This document shows positions 23,181 to 35,740 of a stretch of 64,000 nt of DNA, one piece after another. Location: positions 124,455,117 to 124,519,116 of the forward strand of contig OY720639.1 in assembly GCA_963169105.1 (NCBI GenBank), in the 5' to 3' direction. A program made the translations under genes and the position numbers. A model generated the notes under the pieces. It was not told the origin of the DNA and ran no database searches. It saw only the letters and a program-made list of their open reading frames with translations. The DNA is from Ceriagrion tenellum. Taxonomy: Eukaryota; Arthropoda; Insecta; Odonata; Coenagrionidae. Each line of letters starts with the position of its first letter. The first letter of the stretch is position 1.

Positions 23181-25960
23181 CGTGTACAAGTGTCTCTAGG
23201 TGCTCTTCAGGCAGTTTATTTCTAGGGTTTATATCCTAATATGCAGAGACCCCATATCCCGTTGGAATCTTTAGTGTTTTATAAGTTGACTGACGTCGGC
23301 TTAACTTTAAAGTAAAACATTATCACTATTAATTTTAGCACATTTTAAAGTGCAGTGCCTCCTTTTGTCAGGAAATTATGAAAATACTGTGTGAATGTAA
23401 CAACGCGCTTAAGCATAATTATGATTTTTGTGTTGCACTGCGTTCGTAGTTTTGTTTTACCAAATTATTGAACCGTAAAAATATGAAACTTCGCCAACGG
23501 CGTTTGCAATTTTAAGAGAATCAATTATCTGCTCCACTAATGAAAATGGTCATTTTAATGCATCTTGACTCTCCTCTTGATTACGTTTTCCCTGCTGTGC
23601 GCAGCATGTTTTTTTCGTAACTTCGCGATTCAGCTAGTTTTTTCCGGCATTGAATTGAAACTCTATGATAACAATACTTCCCGTCGGGTTACTCACCGTT
23701 GCTTGTATTTCTAGCACCCTAATTTCCATTTCCAAAAAGTTTCCACATTTTGAGTAGGATTTTATTTTCTTTTTCTTGCATGTAAATCAAACTCTGTTAA
23801 ATTTCCCATGGGTCTGCAATTCGAAAAAGTATCTCTTTTTATTTGATGTTTTCGTTGTAATATCTTATGTTTTGGTTAAGAAATACCTTGCTTCATATTC
23901 GGTGAAGACGAACTTTGCTGAGGAATAATAGAGCCTCCATGCAAGCTTCTCCATGAAATTCCTTGCTTATCTAGGCATTTCCGGATTTGGCCAATGATAA
24001 AATTATTTTTGTGATTAATAGTTCAGTAGAATACGATTCAGAAAAGGATACTTTGGACTATCTCTTATTTAACTCTCTGATATCTGAAAAAGGAACAAAT
24101 TGGTATTTATTTATTTTTCAGACTGGCAAATAATGATGTTTACTGTTTATTTCTAATATCTTGTATGAAAAGTTTATTATAAAATTCCTGCGGAGCGAAT
24201 TCAATTTGCATGAGCTAAAATTGATTGAGCTCAAGTCACTGTTTTATTGCCTTCATTTTGATGTTACGTTGTACTTTGGTGGCTAAGTTTGCATTCCGCC
24301 AACATGTTTTGTCAAATCTTGCCGGAACACTGCAAAATGCTTTGTGTAATCAGCGCTGCAGAGTTAAGTGAACTCTCGCAGGGGGCGAACTTTACTGCTC
24401 CACGTTCGGATAATTTTCAGCAGAGCTCGTTTCAGGTGCGCGCGCAGTAAATAGTCGAAACACATTCCCCTGATTTAGACCCCTAAACTCTTTCCGCAGA
24501 ATATTTCTGTCCATTGATCAGTATGTGGATCGCGATGGGAGGGATTTGAATTGTTTACTTCTCTTATTGTCCCTTGGTACTTACCCTATCATGGGAATAT
24601 CTGTTGCATGGTGCCACGGCTATTTCCTCTCAATCTCTCTTCCGTTTAAAAATTTATTTTATGGCTTATAGCCGAAGTCTATGTACCAATATATTATGTA
24701 CTTTGGCAAAACACTGACCCATAAAACATCCTCGTGTAAAATAATACATTTCTTTTCCATGTATAATGGTTACGAGCTACAAAATGGATTTTATGATCTC
24801 CTTATTTTGTAATAAATGCTTTGCATAGTTGCGGAAGAGTGAAGTCAAACATGTTTTGCATTTTTTAACTGTTTTTTCATTTTACTACACTTGTCAGCTC
24901 ACATAGCCATCTCATAATTATATAAGAGTTCTTGTGAAAAATTGCGAAATGTGTTTTATTTATTTTGTATTCCCTCCAAATATAAGCTTGCATCTGTTGA
25001 GCTAAGGAGAGAGGCTAATGGCTTAAAATATTAACTGAGTCTCAGTTACGGTTACCACTTGTTTACAGTTACCGTATAGCTTTTACCTAATTGATAAAAT
25101 TGGCTTAATGGACAAGTTTAGGTTTTGCAACAGTACTGTCAGTTCATTTTTACAGATTATTTATGTCTTACTCCTACAGGAAAAACCATTTTGCTAACAC
25201 CTGGCACATACCATATGCATATTATGTCATATTATGCCCATTTATATTGCTCAATATAGAAAAAAGAAAATATAGATAATGACATATAGCCTTGAAAATA
25301 ATCAATTAAAACTACGTCTCAGTTGTAGGATGGACATTATGCCCGAATTAAGAGAAGTACGAAGCAATGGCATGTGAGTTCGAGGTGTACATATTTCATG
25401 CGGTCATTTTGTCCACTGAATCACTGAAGCTATTCATTGCGATTCAGACCCAAAAAATATTTCTACTGAAAATTGGTATCTCAACACACTAACTCTTGTT
25501 TTTTATCTATTTGGAGAAATCATCATTAGAAAATATTTTTTGTTTTTAAATGATTTTTATCCTTCTTCAATCCGTCTGAGAAGTGAATGGGAAGTTGGGA
25601 AAGCGGAAGCTAGCTGACCTTACAAGGAATTAATTTCAAACATTTTTTCGATTCCTTTGATGTTTTTAATATAAATGGATTTATTGATAAAATAATTAAT
25701 TAATTTTAATGAGTAATGTGATAAAAATATTAAATTTAATTAATGTGCAGTCTGCAGGCTCGAGGAGTCATTATCTTGTTTTATATATAGCCTCGTATGA
25801 GGATGTATAGATGATAGTCACTTTCCACTTCATCCTTTTTTGTTTCAGGTTTTATATAAATAGAAGCATATTTTCACTTTAAATTAGAGTATCATTAGTC
25901 GTTCATTGTTCCTGGGTTATGCGTTGAAAGCTAACAAATTAATTTCCGTTCTCGCTAAGT
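23181..25960. other. unannotated AT-rich DNA
   Basis: No supported gene or repeat. A minus-strand GTGAGT donor at about 23691 has no convincing acceptor partner. Confidence 0.45.
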
Positions 25961-26490
25961 GACTTAGGTAGCCATTGAAAACGACACATTTTTTCGTTGT
26001 GGTTTGAACCTCGTGAAGGAGTCGATGGCATTGCCGTCATTTGAGCTAGTGGAGCGGGATTGAGTGACGACCGCATTTGTTGGGAGTTTATAAGGAGTCG
26101 GGAGAGAGTAGGAAATGCGTTTCTCTTTTATTGAGGCGAGGTCCTCCTTCCATTCTCTTTCACTCGCTCCGTGCGCATCCTGCTTACGGTCGCTAACGAG
26201 ACACACCCCAGACTCTCATCCTCCGCCTTTCGCACCATTTCATCTTCTCTACTCTCCCGCCAATGCCTCTCAATGGTATCGCCCTCTCGCCTCGATACTA
26301 CCTGACTCGTAACTTTGACTCCTTACCGGCACCTTCCAGTATACGCTCGTCGTTAGCCATCGATCTAAGTTCCTCAGAGCACAATCCCCTCTCTCCCCTC
26401 ACTTCAGCGCTGTTCTTCTCTTGGTTTTGCTTTCTTTCCGCTCGATTCTCCTCTTTTCCTTCTATCCTAGTTGTCTTTTCTCTCCTTTGA
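25961..26490. other. pyrimidine- and CpG-enriched patch
   Basis: C+T-rich on the plus strand from about 26110 to 26480. The open frames are low complexity. It resembles the patches at 33.3 and 35.3 kb. No promoter element is defended. Confidence 0.4.
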
Positions 26491-26517
26491 TGATGTTAGA
26501 ACCACCCGGCTTGCTTA

Positions 26518-26543
26518 TAACTAGTTATTTCTCACTAGTTATG
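26518..26543. repeat. perfect 9-bp inverted repeat
   Basis: ATAACTAGT (26518-26526) and ACTAGTTAT (26535-26543) are separated by eight bases. No neighbouring gene gives it meaning. Confidence 0.55.
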
Positions 26544-29217
26544 GAAAGCAACAGAAAACTGGCATAGTTAGCCATATCCTGTTATTCAATAATAATTTAA
26601 AGTGGTACAATAAATTATTCATATAATATGCGTCACCAAGTGTGTTGCAAATAAGAGAAAGTTATAAATTTTATCATTAAAGTGAGTTCTTATTCAAAAC
26701 GATGAACACCGATTACCAAATGAAATATGTCGATTTCAAATGGAGCTAATTTGCTACGGTCTAAGGTTATTTTGCGATCAGCCTTAGCGCCCATATAATT
26801 TTGTGACTAATCACCGAGTCATTTAATCTCTAACTCCCAGCAGCTCTGTCGTTTGATTAGCACTTTGATTTCGTTCCAGTTGTTTATTATATTTTTAGTG
26901 ATTATTTCAAATCTTAGTTTTTCTTCTAATATAGCTATACCTGTCAATACTCCCTCAAGTAGAATTCTTGCACCAAAAATTTCATGACCTCAATAACTGG
27001 TTTCCACTACATCGCTTTACCTATATTTGCTACCGTATGCTTCTTCCTTCCACACTTTTTCAGTTCGTTTCCTCTCTCTTCTCTCGTGCCTTTGCACAAA
27101 ATCGCCAGTCGTGCTCAGTCATTACGTAATAATACGATCCGAAGACAAAACTTTGTATCCATATCATCACGAGAGACATTTGATGTATAGAACAGTGGTG
27201 ATATTATGAAGAAAATACATGTAGACAGATGCCACAACGTTATTTTGCCAAGTAAGTGCAGCAATTATTTTTTATAATCACCATGACTAAAATGTATTGT
27301 CATAAGAGTTTTCAAGATAAATATTGTTCATTAATAGAGTCACAGGCAAAAACCCTTTTAAGAAAAAGTAGCTTTCATGGAGTTATGGTAATTTTATTGT
27401 TCATGATAAACTAAGTCACTTCGAAAATTTCCTCCTAACTTTATTTAGAACCGACCATGACCTCGACTTGTTGCAACTTTATCAAGAGCCATCTTCTTAT
27501 TTAGGATTAGAATATTCTGGGTGAGACATAGGACGGCTCTATATTTTGAATATAAAGACGGGGAAGACTATATTTCGGTGTATGGTTAATTTACTTCGGT
27601 AATTCAACAAAAAATGCAAGTGAAATTTAGTCAGTTTATTTAAGTTTGAGTTCAATTTAAAAGTTTTGCGGAAGTTATTACTGAGGGAAAGAATCTTAGT
27701 CTTCTGTCAAAGCCGAGCTTAGCGCAAGCGTCACAGACCAGCGTAAGAGGATAGTTTCTCTCTTTTTGTAAAACCACGTTAGCCGTTCGCAAAATATCAA
27801 ACCATGAAATGACTTCTCTAAAACTTTATGGGCGACATTTGATATCTTCTTGAGTAAATAAATTCATTTTCGTGCATTTAGATGTTGTTTATACAATATT
27901 TCGTTAATGCGGGTTCGTGTGTAGCCTATGATTGTTTTTCTATCTGGAAAACGCGAACTTGGCATAAAACAAACCAATAAAAATTCCATTCCGTTCCGTC
28001 TCCTTTGGCGTGACCTTATCTCAACAGTTTAAAGTAGGTTTATCCCTCCCTGGTTAAGGTGGCTTATAGAGAACTCTGTGAAAGATCAGATACTTTGTAT
28101 GAAGTATAATCAACTAATTGCTAGTTATTTTATGCAATAAAAATTTTCCTTAGGAGCCTTGGTCAACAGACTTTACCAGTTAGAGAAAGGTAGTTTCTGA
28201 TTTCTTATTGGAGATGTTCCCATCCGATTGTGTTAATTTCTCTGATAGAAGAGGCTTCAAGGCTTAAGTAAGAAAGGCGACTATTTCAGTAAGATTTGAT
28301 TTCCACTACTTCGCTCAGGAAAGTTCTCTTTATAAAAGGACTCATTGGAGGAGTTCAGAATTCTTTATGAAAGGACTTAAAAATGTCACTTGAGATGGCT
28401 AATGTATTAAAATTAAATAAGAGTTCATTTTTTGTGTATTCAATTTAAAAATTAACCTTAGTATTTAATAATTTCGAGGTTTTGCATTTCATTGCACTGC
28501 ATCGTTAGTCAAAATATGGAATAAATTGTAAATTCAAAAGCTCACACTCTAAGTTTACTCATGGCTGAATACTTTGAACGACATTTGATGATTTGTTGTA
28601 ACAAATCCTGAAAGATTCTTAAAAAAATGATTTTCATACAAAAGTAAGGGTATCTATATTTTTATAGTTTTATAAAAATACCCGTAAATTATTTAATTCT
28701 TTATGTGATTGTTTAATATGTATGTACATATGTTACCTTGCGTATAATTATCAGGTATGTATGTTGGCCTTTGGGTTGCGCTATTAACTTGAAGCTAGCT
28801 TCAATGGCTATGGGAAGATCTACCTCCTCACAGCTTGCGAAAATCAAATACTCAATCTAAAGGGAGCATTCCATCCCTAGTGTCACCTGGTGTTTCTCAG
28901 CAATGTCTCAGAGTATCAAGCAGCCCAAGCTTAGTTCAGATTGCCCGAAGATACTGCTATGTTCGAGCTTGTATCTGTCCACGTAATTGCTTCTCCAGAG
29001 TACGTTCCCTGATTTTTGTAGGCAAATTAGGTATGGTAATTTTTACGTGTGAATTATTTCTCAATCCCTGAAATTGCTGTTAAATATTTCACTTGGCTGC
29101 AAATATGGCGATGAAATACGTTATTATTGCCTCGAGATAAAATCCTTGATGGACCATGAGGGGTTAACATCTAGTTTCCTTGTATCCTCCCATATTTCTA
29201 CGAGAGTTAAAAACCCT
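26544..29217. other. unannotated AT-rich DNA
   Basis: Short open frames only. An AT-rich near-palindrome lies at about 28648-28684. Confidence 0.45.
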
Positions 29218-29290
29218 GAGTAGCGTGTTGATCTACGCATTGGTGTGGCAAAACTAAGGTACTTGGTTCGATTCCCGATTCGTCTCATGA
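29218..29290 (+). mobile_element. tRNA-derived SINE head (family B)
   Basis: It begins GAGTAGCGTGTTGATCTACG, has TGGTGTGGC in the middle and a perfect B-box-like GGTTCGATTCC at 29265-29275. It aligns block by block with the more decayed copy at 846. The anticodon region is not tRNA-like, so this is a SINE and not a tRNA gene. The SINE tail beyond 29290 cannot be bounded. Confidence 0.55.
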
Positions 29291-30059
29291 AAACATCGAG
29301 CTGAATTTGTTGTTAATATTTCCATATGGAATTATAATTTTTATCAGATATGTGGTACTACATCATTTATTCAGAAAAATAGTTATTGAGTTCTCAACCA
29401 GCTGATTTGTAGGTTTTTAGAAAGTAGACATGCTAACGTCCTAATTTCTGCTGTGTCTTTCTCTTTTTCATCTTATTGGCGATTCGCCATTAGATCCCTT
29501 TTAAAGTTCCTTTTATCGTCACCCTATTCTTATTTCGTCCAGAATCGCAATTTTCTTTCCTCCTCTTCAACACTTCCTCAATGTCCTCCGCTTAATTGCT
29601 TCATTCAACATTCCCTCTATTTTTAAAAGATCCTCCGTCCATCTTTTCTGCTTCCTCCGAACCTCCGCCACTTCGGCCAAGATGCTCAAACTGTAACTGT
29701 AAAATTCTTTCCGATTGGAAACTTAGACAGAGGGTTCCTTTGTCCCTCAAACGGAAGTTCCATGCAGGAGGAGTATTTATTCTTGTAGTATTTTCGATGG
29801 GATTTAGCGAAATAGATATCAAAGTATAATGTATTTTCCTTCATAGTTGCTTCATAAAATCGGTCAAGTATGAATAAGTATATTTTTAATAGAGACTTTC
29901 TGTAATTTTTCTTTGAATTACCATGGACAAAATTGCTGACAAAAAATTTTACAAATACATATTTGGTTATGTAACCTTCATACTTTTTAAGTTTTGGGTA
30001 TTTGAGATCCAAATATGGAATTTGTGCTTAGGTGGCGTTTTTATATAGTCTATAAGCTT
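29291..30059. other. unannotated AT-rich DNA
   Basis: Overlapping short frames at 29596-30012 on both strands, none with a known domain. Confidence 0.45.
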
Positions 30060-30170
30060 TCTAGTGCTATAATGAACCAGAGAGGTAACTTTAAAGTTGG
30101 TCGAAACATCGGTTTATCCATTATGGTGTGACTTAAATTAAAAAAAAAAGACCGGTATAGTCCACCAGTG
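30060..30170 (+). other. possible retroelement 3'-end remnant
   Basis: AACCAGAGAGG, a self-complementary ACTTTAAAGT and GGTCGAAACATCGG occur in the order seen around hammerhead-like cores elsewhere in this window. They are followed by a run of ten A's and GACCGG. The core bases are poorly kept, so this is only a resemblance. Confidence 0.2.
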
Positions 30171-31525
30171 ACGATCAATGAAGGTTGATCTCCGGGTTAA
30201 GGTCAACTATGAACGAAACGCTAGGAGCCAATGATATGGTTCAATTATTGCGAGAATCACTTTTTTCTTGTTTGTAACACCAATTTTGCCAGGGTTTCAG
30301 CTGGATAAACTGTTGTCGGAAGCGAAAAAAACAACCCGGTTCTCCCGGAAATGAAGTCATTTCATCTTTTTCACCATTGAAGCTTTCGCTTGCACTTTCT
30401 ATAAGCCAGTGTTTAACAAATAAATGAAGTAGTGTTATTTATGTGTATTAAGTTTTTTGCTGAATAAATTATTAATTTTTTCTATGTATATGCATGTACA
30501 ATTGGCCGAGGAGAATTTATGAATGCTGAAGTATATGGGAGAGGAAATATTATCACTGTCATCATCAGGTCATGGAGACTGCCATCTGCCCGTTTGGATT
30601 TCCCAAGCCGAATTATGTTCATGGTACACAATTTACTTACTTATCAAGGGATATGCATAAAAGCTTTCATTGTTTGATACATAGTGATGTTTTATGAGTA
30701 CCAAGCTTGATTCATTTTCGGAGTGTATATTTCCTTCTATTCTTTTAAATCTCCTTTTTGTGATAAATTATCTTAATTGGTAGAAGTGTTATGGCAAGAA
30801 AGGTGGAGGGAAAAGTATGTGTACGACTGAAGAAGTATAGGCAGTACTGTGAATGAAAAATGTAAGGTGATATAAAACAGGTATAAGATCCGCAGATAAG
30901 GAGGCGGAAAATTTGAATACGTGACGCATTGTGGGGCGACATGTTCGTGAAGAGAGTGTAAAGTGAAAGATTGGCGGACAAGAATAGGAAGGGAATCATA
31001 GAAAAAGTAATTTTGGATGGTTCCATGGGTTGAAAATGACTCAAAGAGTATTAAAGGATTGAAAAATTATCGTTTTTTAATGAGGGAGCAAACTTCTAAA
31101 ATATTTGCATATTATGGGATAGAATGCCCATGGAACTGTCAATATTTGGTAGAATATGAATGCAAAACACTTGCATATAAGACAGAGGGGATTTCGAACA
31201 AATGTCGTCTCTCTCTTCCTTTAGTCGACGAAGATCAACTTGGATTTTTGGGAAAGTGTCGCGAAATGTGTATAACAGTTCACTTTTATTCCACTTTTGG
31301 GCAACTCAGTGCAATAGGCATAATGGCATCTCAATACATCTCGTTTAATTCTTCCGTAATTTCCCAATTGCCACCGATCCGCACGCACTTGATCCTTCTG
31401 CACACCCCCTCAGGGATAAAAAAGGAAGCTCTCCTTTCAATTTCTTCCCAAATTCCTTCAAATTTCTTCCTCATCGCTGCGTAATTTTCAAACTTTTCCA
31501 ATTAGAAAAAGGAACACGCGTCTCT
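30171..31525. other. unannotated DNA with one 155-codon frame
   Basis: The + strand frame at 31017-31484 is long for this AT-rich DNA and has a mixed composition (early part NYRFLMREQTSKIFAYYG). It matches no family I recognise and has no supporting splice sites or conserved motif. It is probably chance, or a decayed element. Confidence 0.3.
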
Positions 31526-31834
31526 TTGAATGCTTTACTTGGAGTTGAAAAAAGGTTAGGATCGTTCCTCCTCTTCCCGATTTCCTCGGAAAGAAAGAAA
31601 AAAATAAAAGAAGCGCCTCCTGATATCACTCGAACCAACTTCTACCAACGTCGTCGTCCTCCATTTTATTTATTTTTTCAACTGTTTCCGGTCCTTTCTT
31701 CCACCTCCCTCTCGCCCTCTCCCTCACCATCTCTCCACCTTCATTGCTTTCCTCTTTTCCACCGTATATTTTCGTCTCGTTTTTCCTTCCCTCCTTTCAT
31801 CACTTCCTCTTCTCTCTCTCTCTTCGTACTCTAA
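31526..31834. other. pyrimidine-rich tract
   Basis: C+T-rich on the plus strand, with a CT microsatellite at about 31809-31823. The associated 102-codon frame is Ser, Pro and Phe low complexity and is not considered a gene. Confidence 0.5.
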
Positions 31835-33289
31835 ATTCTACGCAAATACTCAACCAGGACTTGATCCAACTTATATCGGTCCCTATTCATTCGCCATACT
31901 AACCGCCAATCCTCAGGGGAAACTGCGAGAGAGATATTACCTGCCTTGGCCTGGCAATGATTACAGTAAATGTATGACATTTCAACCGTTAATAATGGCA
32001 ATCATTAAATCCTTTACATAAAATGAATCAAAAATGAACTAAAGTGCTGGTTTTCACACGTAAGGACTCTCTGACCAATTACATGGGAAAGAACTTACCT
32101 ATAGTTGAACATATCCGGTTCATAAGGTAAATTGGTACATAGGATGTTTCGAATAGGGACTTATGAAGCTCATTTGGTACCAAGTATAAAGATATTTATT
32201 CTCGTTATCGCTATTATTATAAAGTGGGGTAGTAAAAATAGGATTGATTGATTAGATAAGGCTTTCGGATGAAGTCAAATTCATGGGCATTAACTTAACT
32301 TCAGAACCATACTGCAATGAACATTTGCTGCGCTGAATATAAGTAACCAAGGGTTTTTAAGCTAAAGTGGTGGATGTCTTAGGAATGCGAAGAGAAAGAG
32401 AGATGCTGTGTAGCTCTATTTAGACCATTGTACATTCATTTGGAACCCATCCCAGTATATATGATTCTCTTATTCAGAAAAATGCTGCTGCGATTGAATG
32501 TATAGGCCAATGTTGGTCGAGTTACAATGTTGAGTAAATTCCATAAAATGCCTGAAATAACTGAGTTTATAACCAAGTATAATAATCTCTTGTTTTAAAT
32601 TTTAGTGTACAGTAACCGAAGTAAATGTTTTCTCCTATCGATAGCCCTTGTACCAATTAACGGAAGTTTTATTTAGTGTTCCAAACCAAAACTCTCAGTT
32701 AACATTAAATTAACCAAAAATTCAAGTAATCTTGCGGTTAACGCCAACAAGTCATTATAAAATTGAGCCTAGGTGCGAAAAATGACTCGCTTTGGAGCCG
32801 ATAAAGCATCGCATGGTTTCACACAAGGCTAGGCAAATTGAAAGGCGAGTTGACAGTTTGGATATTACTGCACCTCCATACTGTGAATTTAGAATGGGCA
32901 GAACTTTTAGAAAAGAAAACAAAATAAAACGCCTAAATAGAGTGGTCTCGTAGATAGGTATAAGAACTTTGTCATCCGATACTATTTATATTCATGACCA
33001 AAGCGAAAGCAAATGAATGCACAACCACTGCATATCTCTTTCATTTCCTCATACCTATCTTAGCCTACCTTGTGATGACCGATTTCACCTCCCTTGAAAC
33101 CGGCGGCTCGAATGACAATATGAAAATAATCGATTATAGTAGCACTTTTCTTTCCTTATACTTTGATTTATGCAGTAAAACTTTCAAGTTGTTTATTTCT
33201 AGGGTAAAACGTTCCAATTAATGTGTTTTCTCACCAACCACAGACTTTCAGATGCTGTATTCATGATTCTCAAATGAACATTAAAGTGC
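31835..33289. other. unannotated AT-rich DNA
   Basis: A minus-strand donor-like GTAAGTTC lies at about 32095-32102, but no acceptor partner or known peptide goes with it. Confidence 0.45.
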
Positions 33290-34010
33290 TATATCGCCTC
33301 TCCGTCCTTCTCTTTGCACCCTTCTTCTTTGACTTCGGCGTCTCCCTTCCTCCCTGTGACACCCACCAGTTTCCCATCCATCCTGCCCTCTCAACCCCCG
33401 CCTCGCCCCTCATCCTTCCGCCCCGGGTCCCTTGCTTCATTTGAGGCGTTCGTTCCCGTCACCGGACTCCAATCCCCCGACCCCTCCCGCATCCGGCGCA
33501 CCCTCTTTCCCGTCGCCTTCTCCCGAGCCACCTCCTCCTATCTCCCCGATATCACCCTTCTGAGTCAGCGGATATGGCTTTGGCTTTTAATTACTTCCTC
33601 TCCCCCTCCTCTACCCCACCCACTCGTCCACCTCTTCCTTCCTCCCCCTTTTACAGTCACCGCACTGCCAACCTCCACCCACCCCCACTGGGACTCTCAT
33701 CTTCCCTTCGAACCTCCGATCCCTCCTCCGAAAATGACCGTCCGAAAAAGCGACACCCCCCTGGTTGCTGCATCCCGCGCTGCCGTCCTATGCTTCCCGA
33801 TAGTGCAGCACGTCGCAAGTCACCTTCACACCCTGCCTCTGCACGTCTTTGCTTCGTCCGCACCTCTTTTGTTTCTCGCACGCGTATTGCGAAGCCGTAA
33901 AGTCCCTCTGACGAATGTGACCAGCGCAAGGCTCGTCTTGAAACCCGTAGTCAGCCTTTTTCTTCCGTTCGGTGGTGAAGGCAGGAAGATCCCTTCATCC
34001 GATTGACGAA
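33290..34010. other. GC- and pyrimidine-rich island
   Basis: The richest C+T and CpG patch in the window. It produces a 230-codon + strand frame (33314-34006) and several overlapping frames on both strands. The peptide is dominated by Pro, Ser, Leu and Thr with no domain, signal or conserved motif, as expected when C-rich DNA is read in any frame. A CpG-island promoter or a 5' untranslated exon is possible; nothing in the sequence proves it. Confidence 0.4.
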
Positions 34011-35240
34011 GTGCTCGGCATTTTTTTTTCGCCCTTGGAATTTTTTTGAGGAAAGTGATCCCAAGAGAAAAGTTCGGCGTCATTGACAGGAGTTGATTGA
34101 TTATTCTGATTATCCCTGAGGTTTTCCATTTTTTTTTTATTTCTCAAATTTGCCCGTCAAGGTGAACGTCCGGGTGGAAGAAACAGATAATTTTTAACAT
34201 TAGACGGCGGCCATAGATTCAAACCTTTGAGGTTATCCTCGCGGGATCTTTCCCCTAATGGCTTGGATTTTTCAGTGTTTTGTCGTGAAGACCTTTATCA
34301 TTTGAGTATGAAGTTATCATTCAGGATCATTTGAAGATGAAGAGATCATCAAAAAAGATCTTGAAGGCATTATTGTTTTTCTCACACTGGATATAATTGT
34401 TGTATGCTATTAAATTTAGGTCCTATTCTTTCTTATTCCTTAACTATGGTGGTAATCATAGACTACAATCGTAACCTCTTAAGGAAGCTGAGCAACTCTT
34501 CTCCATCTCTTACAACGGATTTACTTTGCAGTATTAAGAAATAGCTTGTACTTAACTCTGTGCGAAAGAAAGACTCAAATAATTTTCTAATTTGATTCAA
34601 TGGTATTTCTTCTTCTCCATCATTGGGTAGTTTACGAGGGAGCAATTATAAGGAGATGTTACAGCATTGATTTATAACATTTTTCATTGCGTAATTTACC
34701 ATGACAGCCAATTTTTTAATGTTTTAATGTTAAACTATTCTAAGCCATTGCCATTAGCATTTTTCTCGCAAGTAACTGCAAGTAGCTTTAGACACCAAAT
34801 AGTTATCAGAACCCAGAGGATTATTATTAAGGCTTTAAAAAGTTTAAAAAGAGACTTGAGAAGCGCATTGAATTACATTAAAATTCAGCAAGCGACCCAA
34901 AGCTCAATCTACTTTCATTTGTATTGGGACCCAAAGCTTACTCTTGGACCGTATTCCTAACTTAATAATACTCTTATCACCACTATTGTTTCTGTTAATA
35001 TAATCTCTTACAAGATAATTCAGCTAGCTTGAATCAATCCCGTTTTTGCAGTTTCATTAATTTACGGTTTCAACGCTGTTTTTAAACTTAACGCGTGACC
35101 TACATTCGTGAACCATAGTTTCAAAAATTTTGTGGGAGTTTAAAGTTTGCCAGTGAATCGCAAAGCGCTCTTTCCCATTGTTCGTTGTCTAAGCCATAGT
35201 TTTCATTGTCTCACCAAAGCTTCTTTAAGGGAAAGCCTTG
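34011..35240. other. unannotated AT-rich DNA
   Basis: No supported feature. Confidence 0.45.
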
Positions 35241-35625
35241 CGCTAGATGCATGCCACCCAAGTTGAGCACATAAGCACTCTCTTAACTCCGCTGCACTGT
35301 TTGGATCGCTTCGTTTTAATTATTTTTTCTCTTTTTCGTGGGCCTTGTTCTCCTCACCTCTGCTGCGCAGCCCCCTCTGCTTCTCCCTCTCCACGCCCTC
35401 CACCACCCTCTTGTCTTCCGCGAGCCCTAATTTCGTCCCCTCGCCTGTACTCCACCATCAGTCAAAATTCCCGGACGAGACAGCGTTCTCCTCTCGTCCC
35501 GTGCAATCCATCTCCATTACCCTTTCTCCCTTGGACGCCACTCTCAGGATACTTCCCAAAGCTTTCGAACCCTCGCTCTAGCTTTCTTTCCCCATTCTTT
35601 TCCTTCCATGCTTCCTCGAGTTATG
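35241..35625. other. pyrimidine-rich patch
   Basis: C+T-rich and CpG-enriched. A 184-codon frame (35247-35801) begins here, but it is low complexity at first and then runs into the SINE head at 35670, so it is not a real gene. Confidence 0.45.
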
Positions 35626-35669
35626 GTTTAAGGTCTTACCTTTTTCATGTGATGGTATTAGAAGGAAAT

Positions 35670-35740
35670 CCGGTGTGGCGACTACCGAAAGAGTACAAAC
35701 TTTCATCGCAAATGATTCGGGTTCGATTCCCAGACCAGGC
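35670..35740 (+). mobile_element. tRNA-derived SINE head
   Basis: CCGGTGTGGCGACTACC gives an A-box-like block and GGGTTCGATTCCC at 35719-35731 gives a B box. The spacing, about 45 bases, suits a pol III promoter. It shares GGTGTGGC and GGTTCGATTCC with the copy at 29218 but differs between them, so it may be a separate subfamily. Its 3' extent is unknown. Confidence 0.5.

Noticed and set aside
23691..23760. Minus-strand open segment ending at GTGAGT
   Set aside because: No pyrimidine tract or acceptor upstream.
29218..29290. Possible tRNA gene
   Set aside because: A good B box, but no acceptor stem or anticodon arm; it aligns with another SINE-like copy instead.
31017..31484. 155-codon frame
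   Set aside because: Longer than expected for this composition, but no motif, splice signal or family could be found, so it is not called a gene.
33314..34006. 230-codon open frame, longest in the window
   Set aside because: It lies in C-rich DNA with other long frames overlapping on both strands. The peptide is Pro/Ser/Leu low complexity with no motif.
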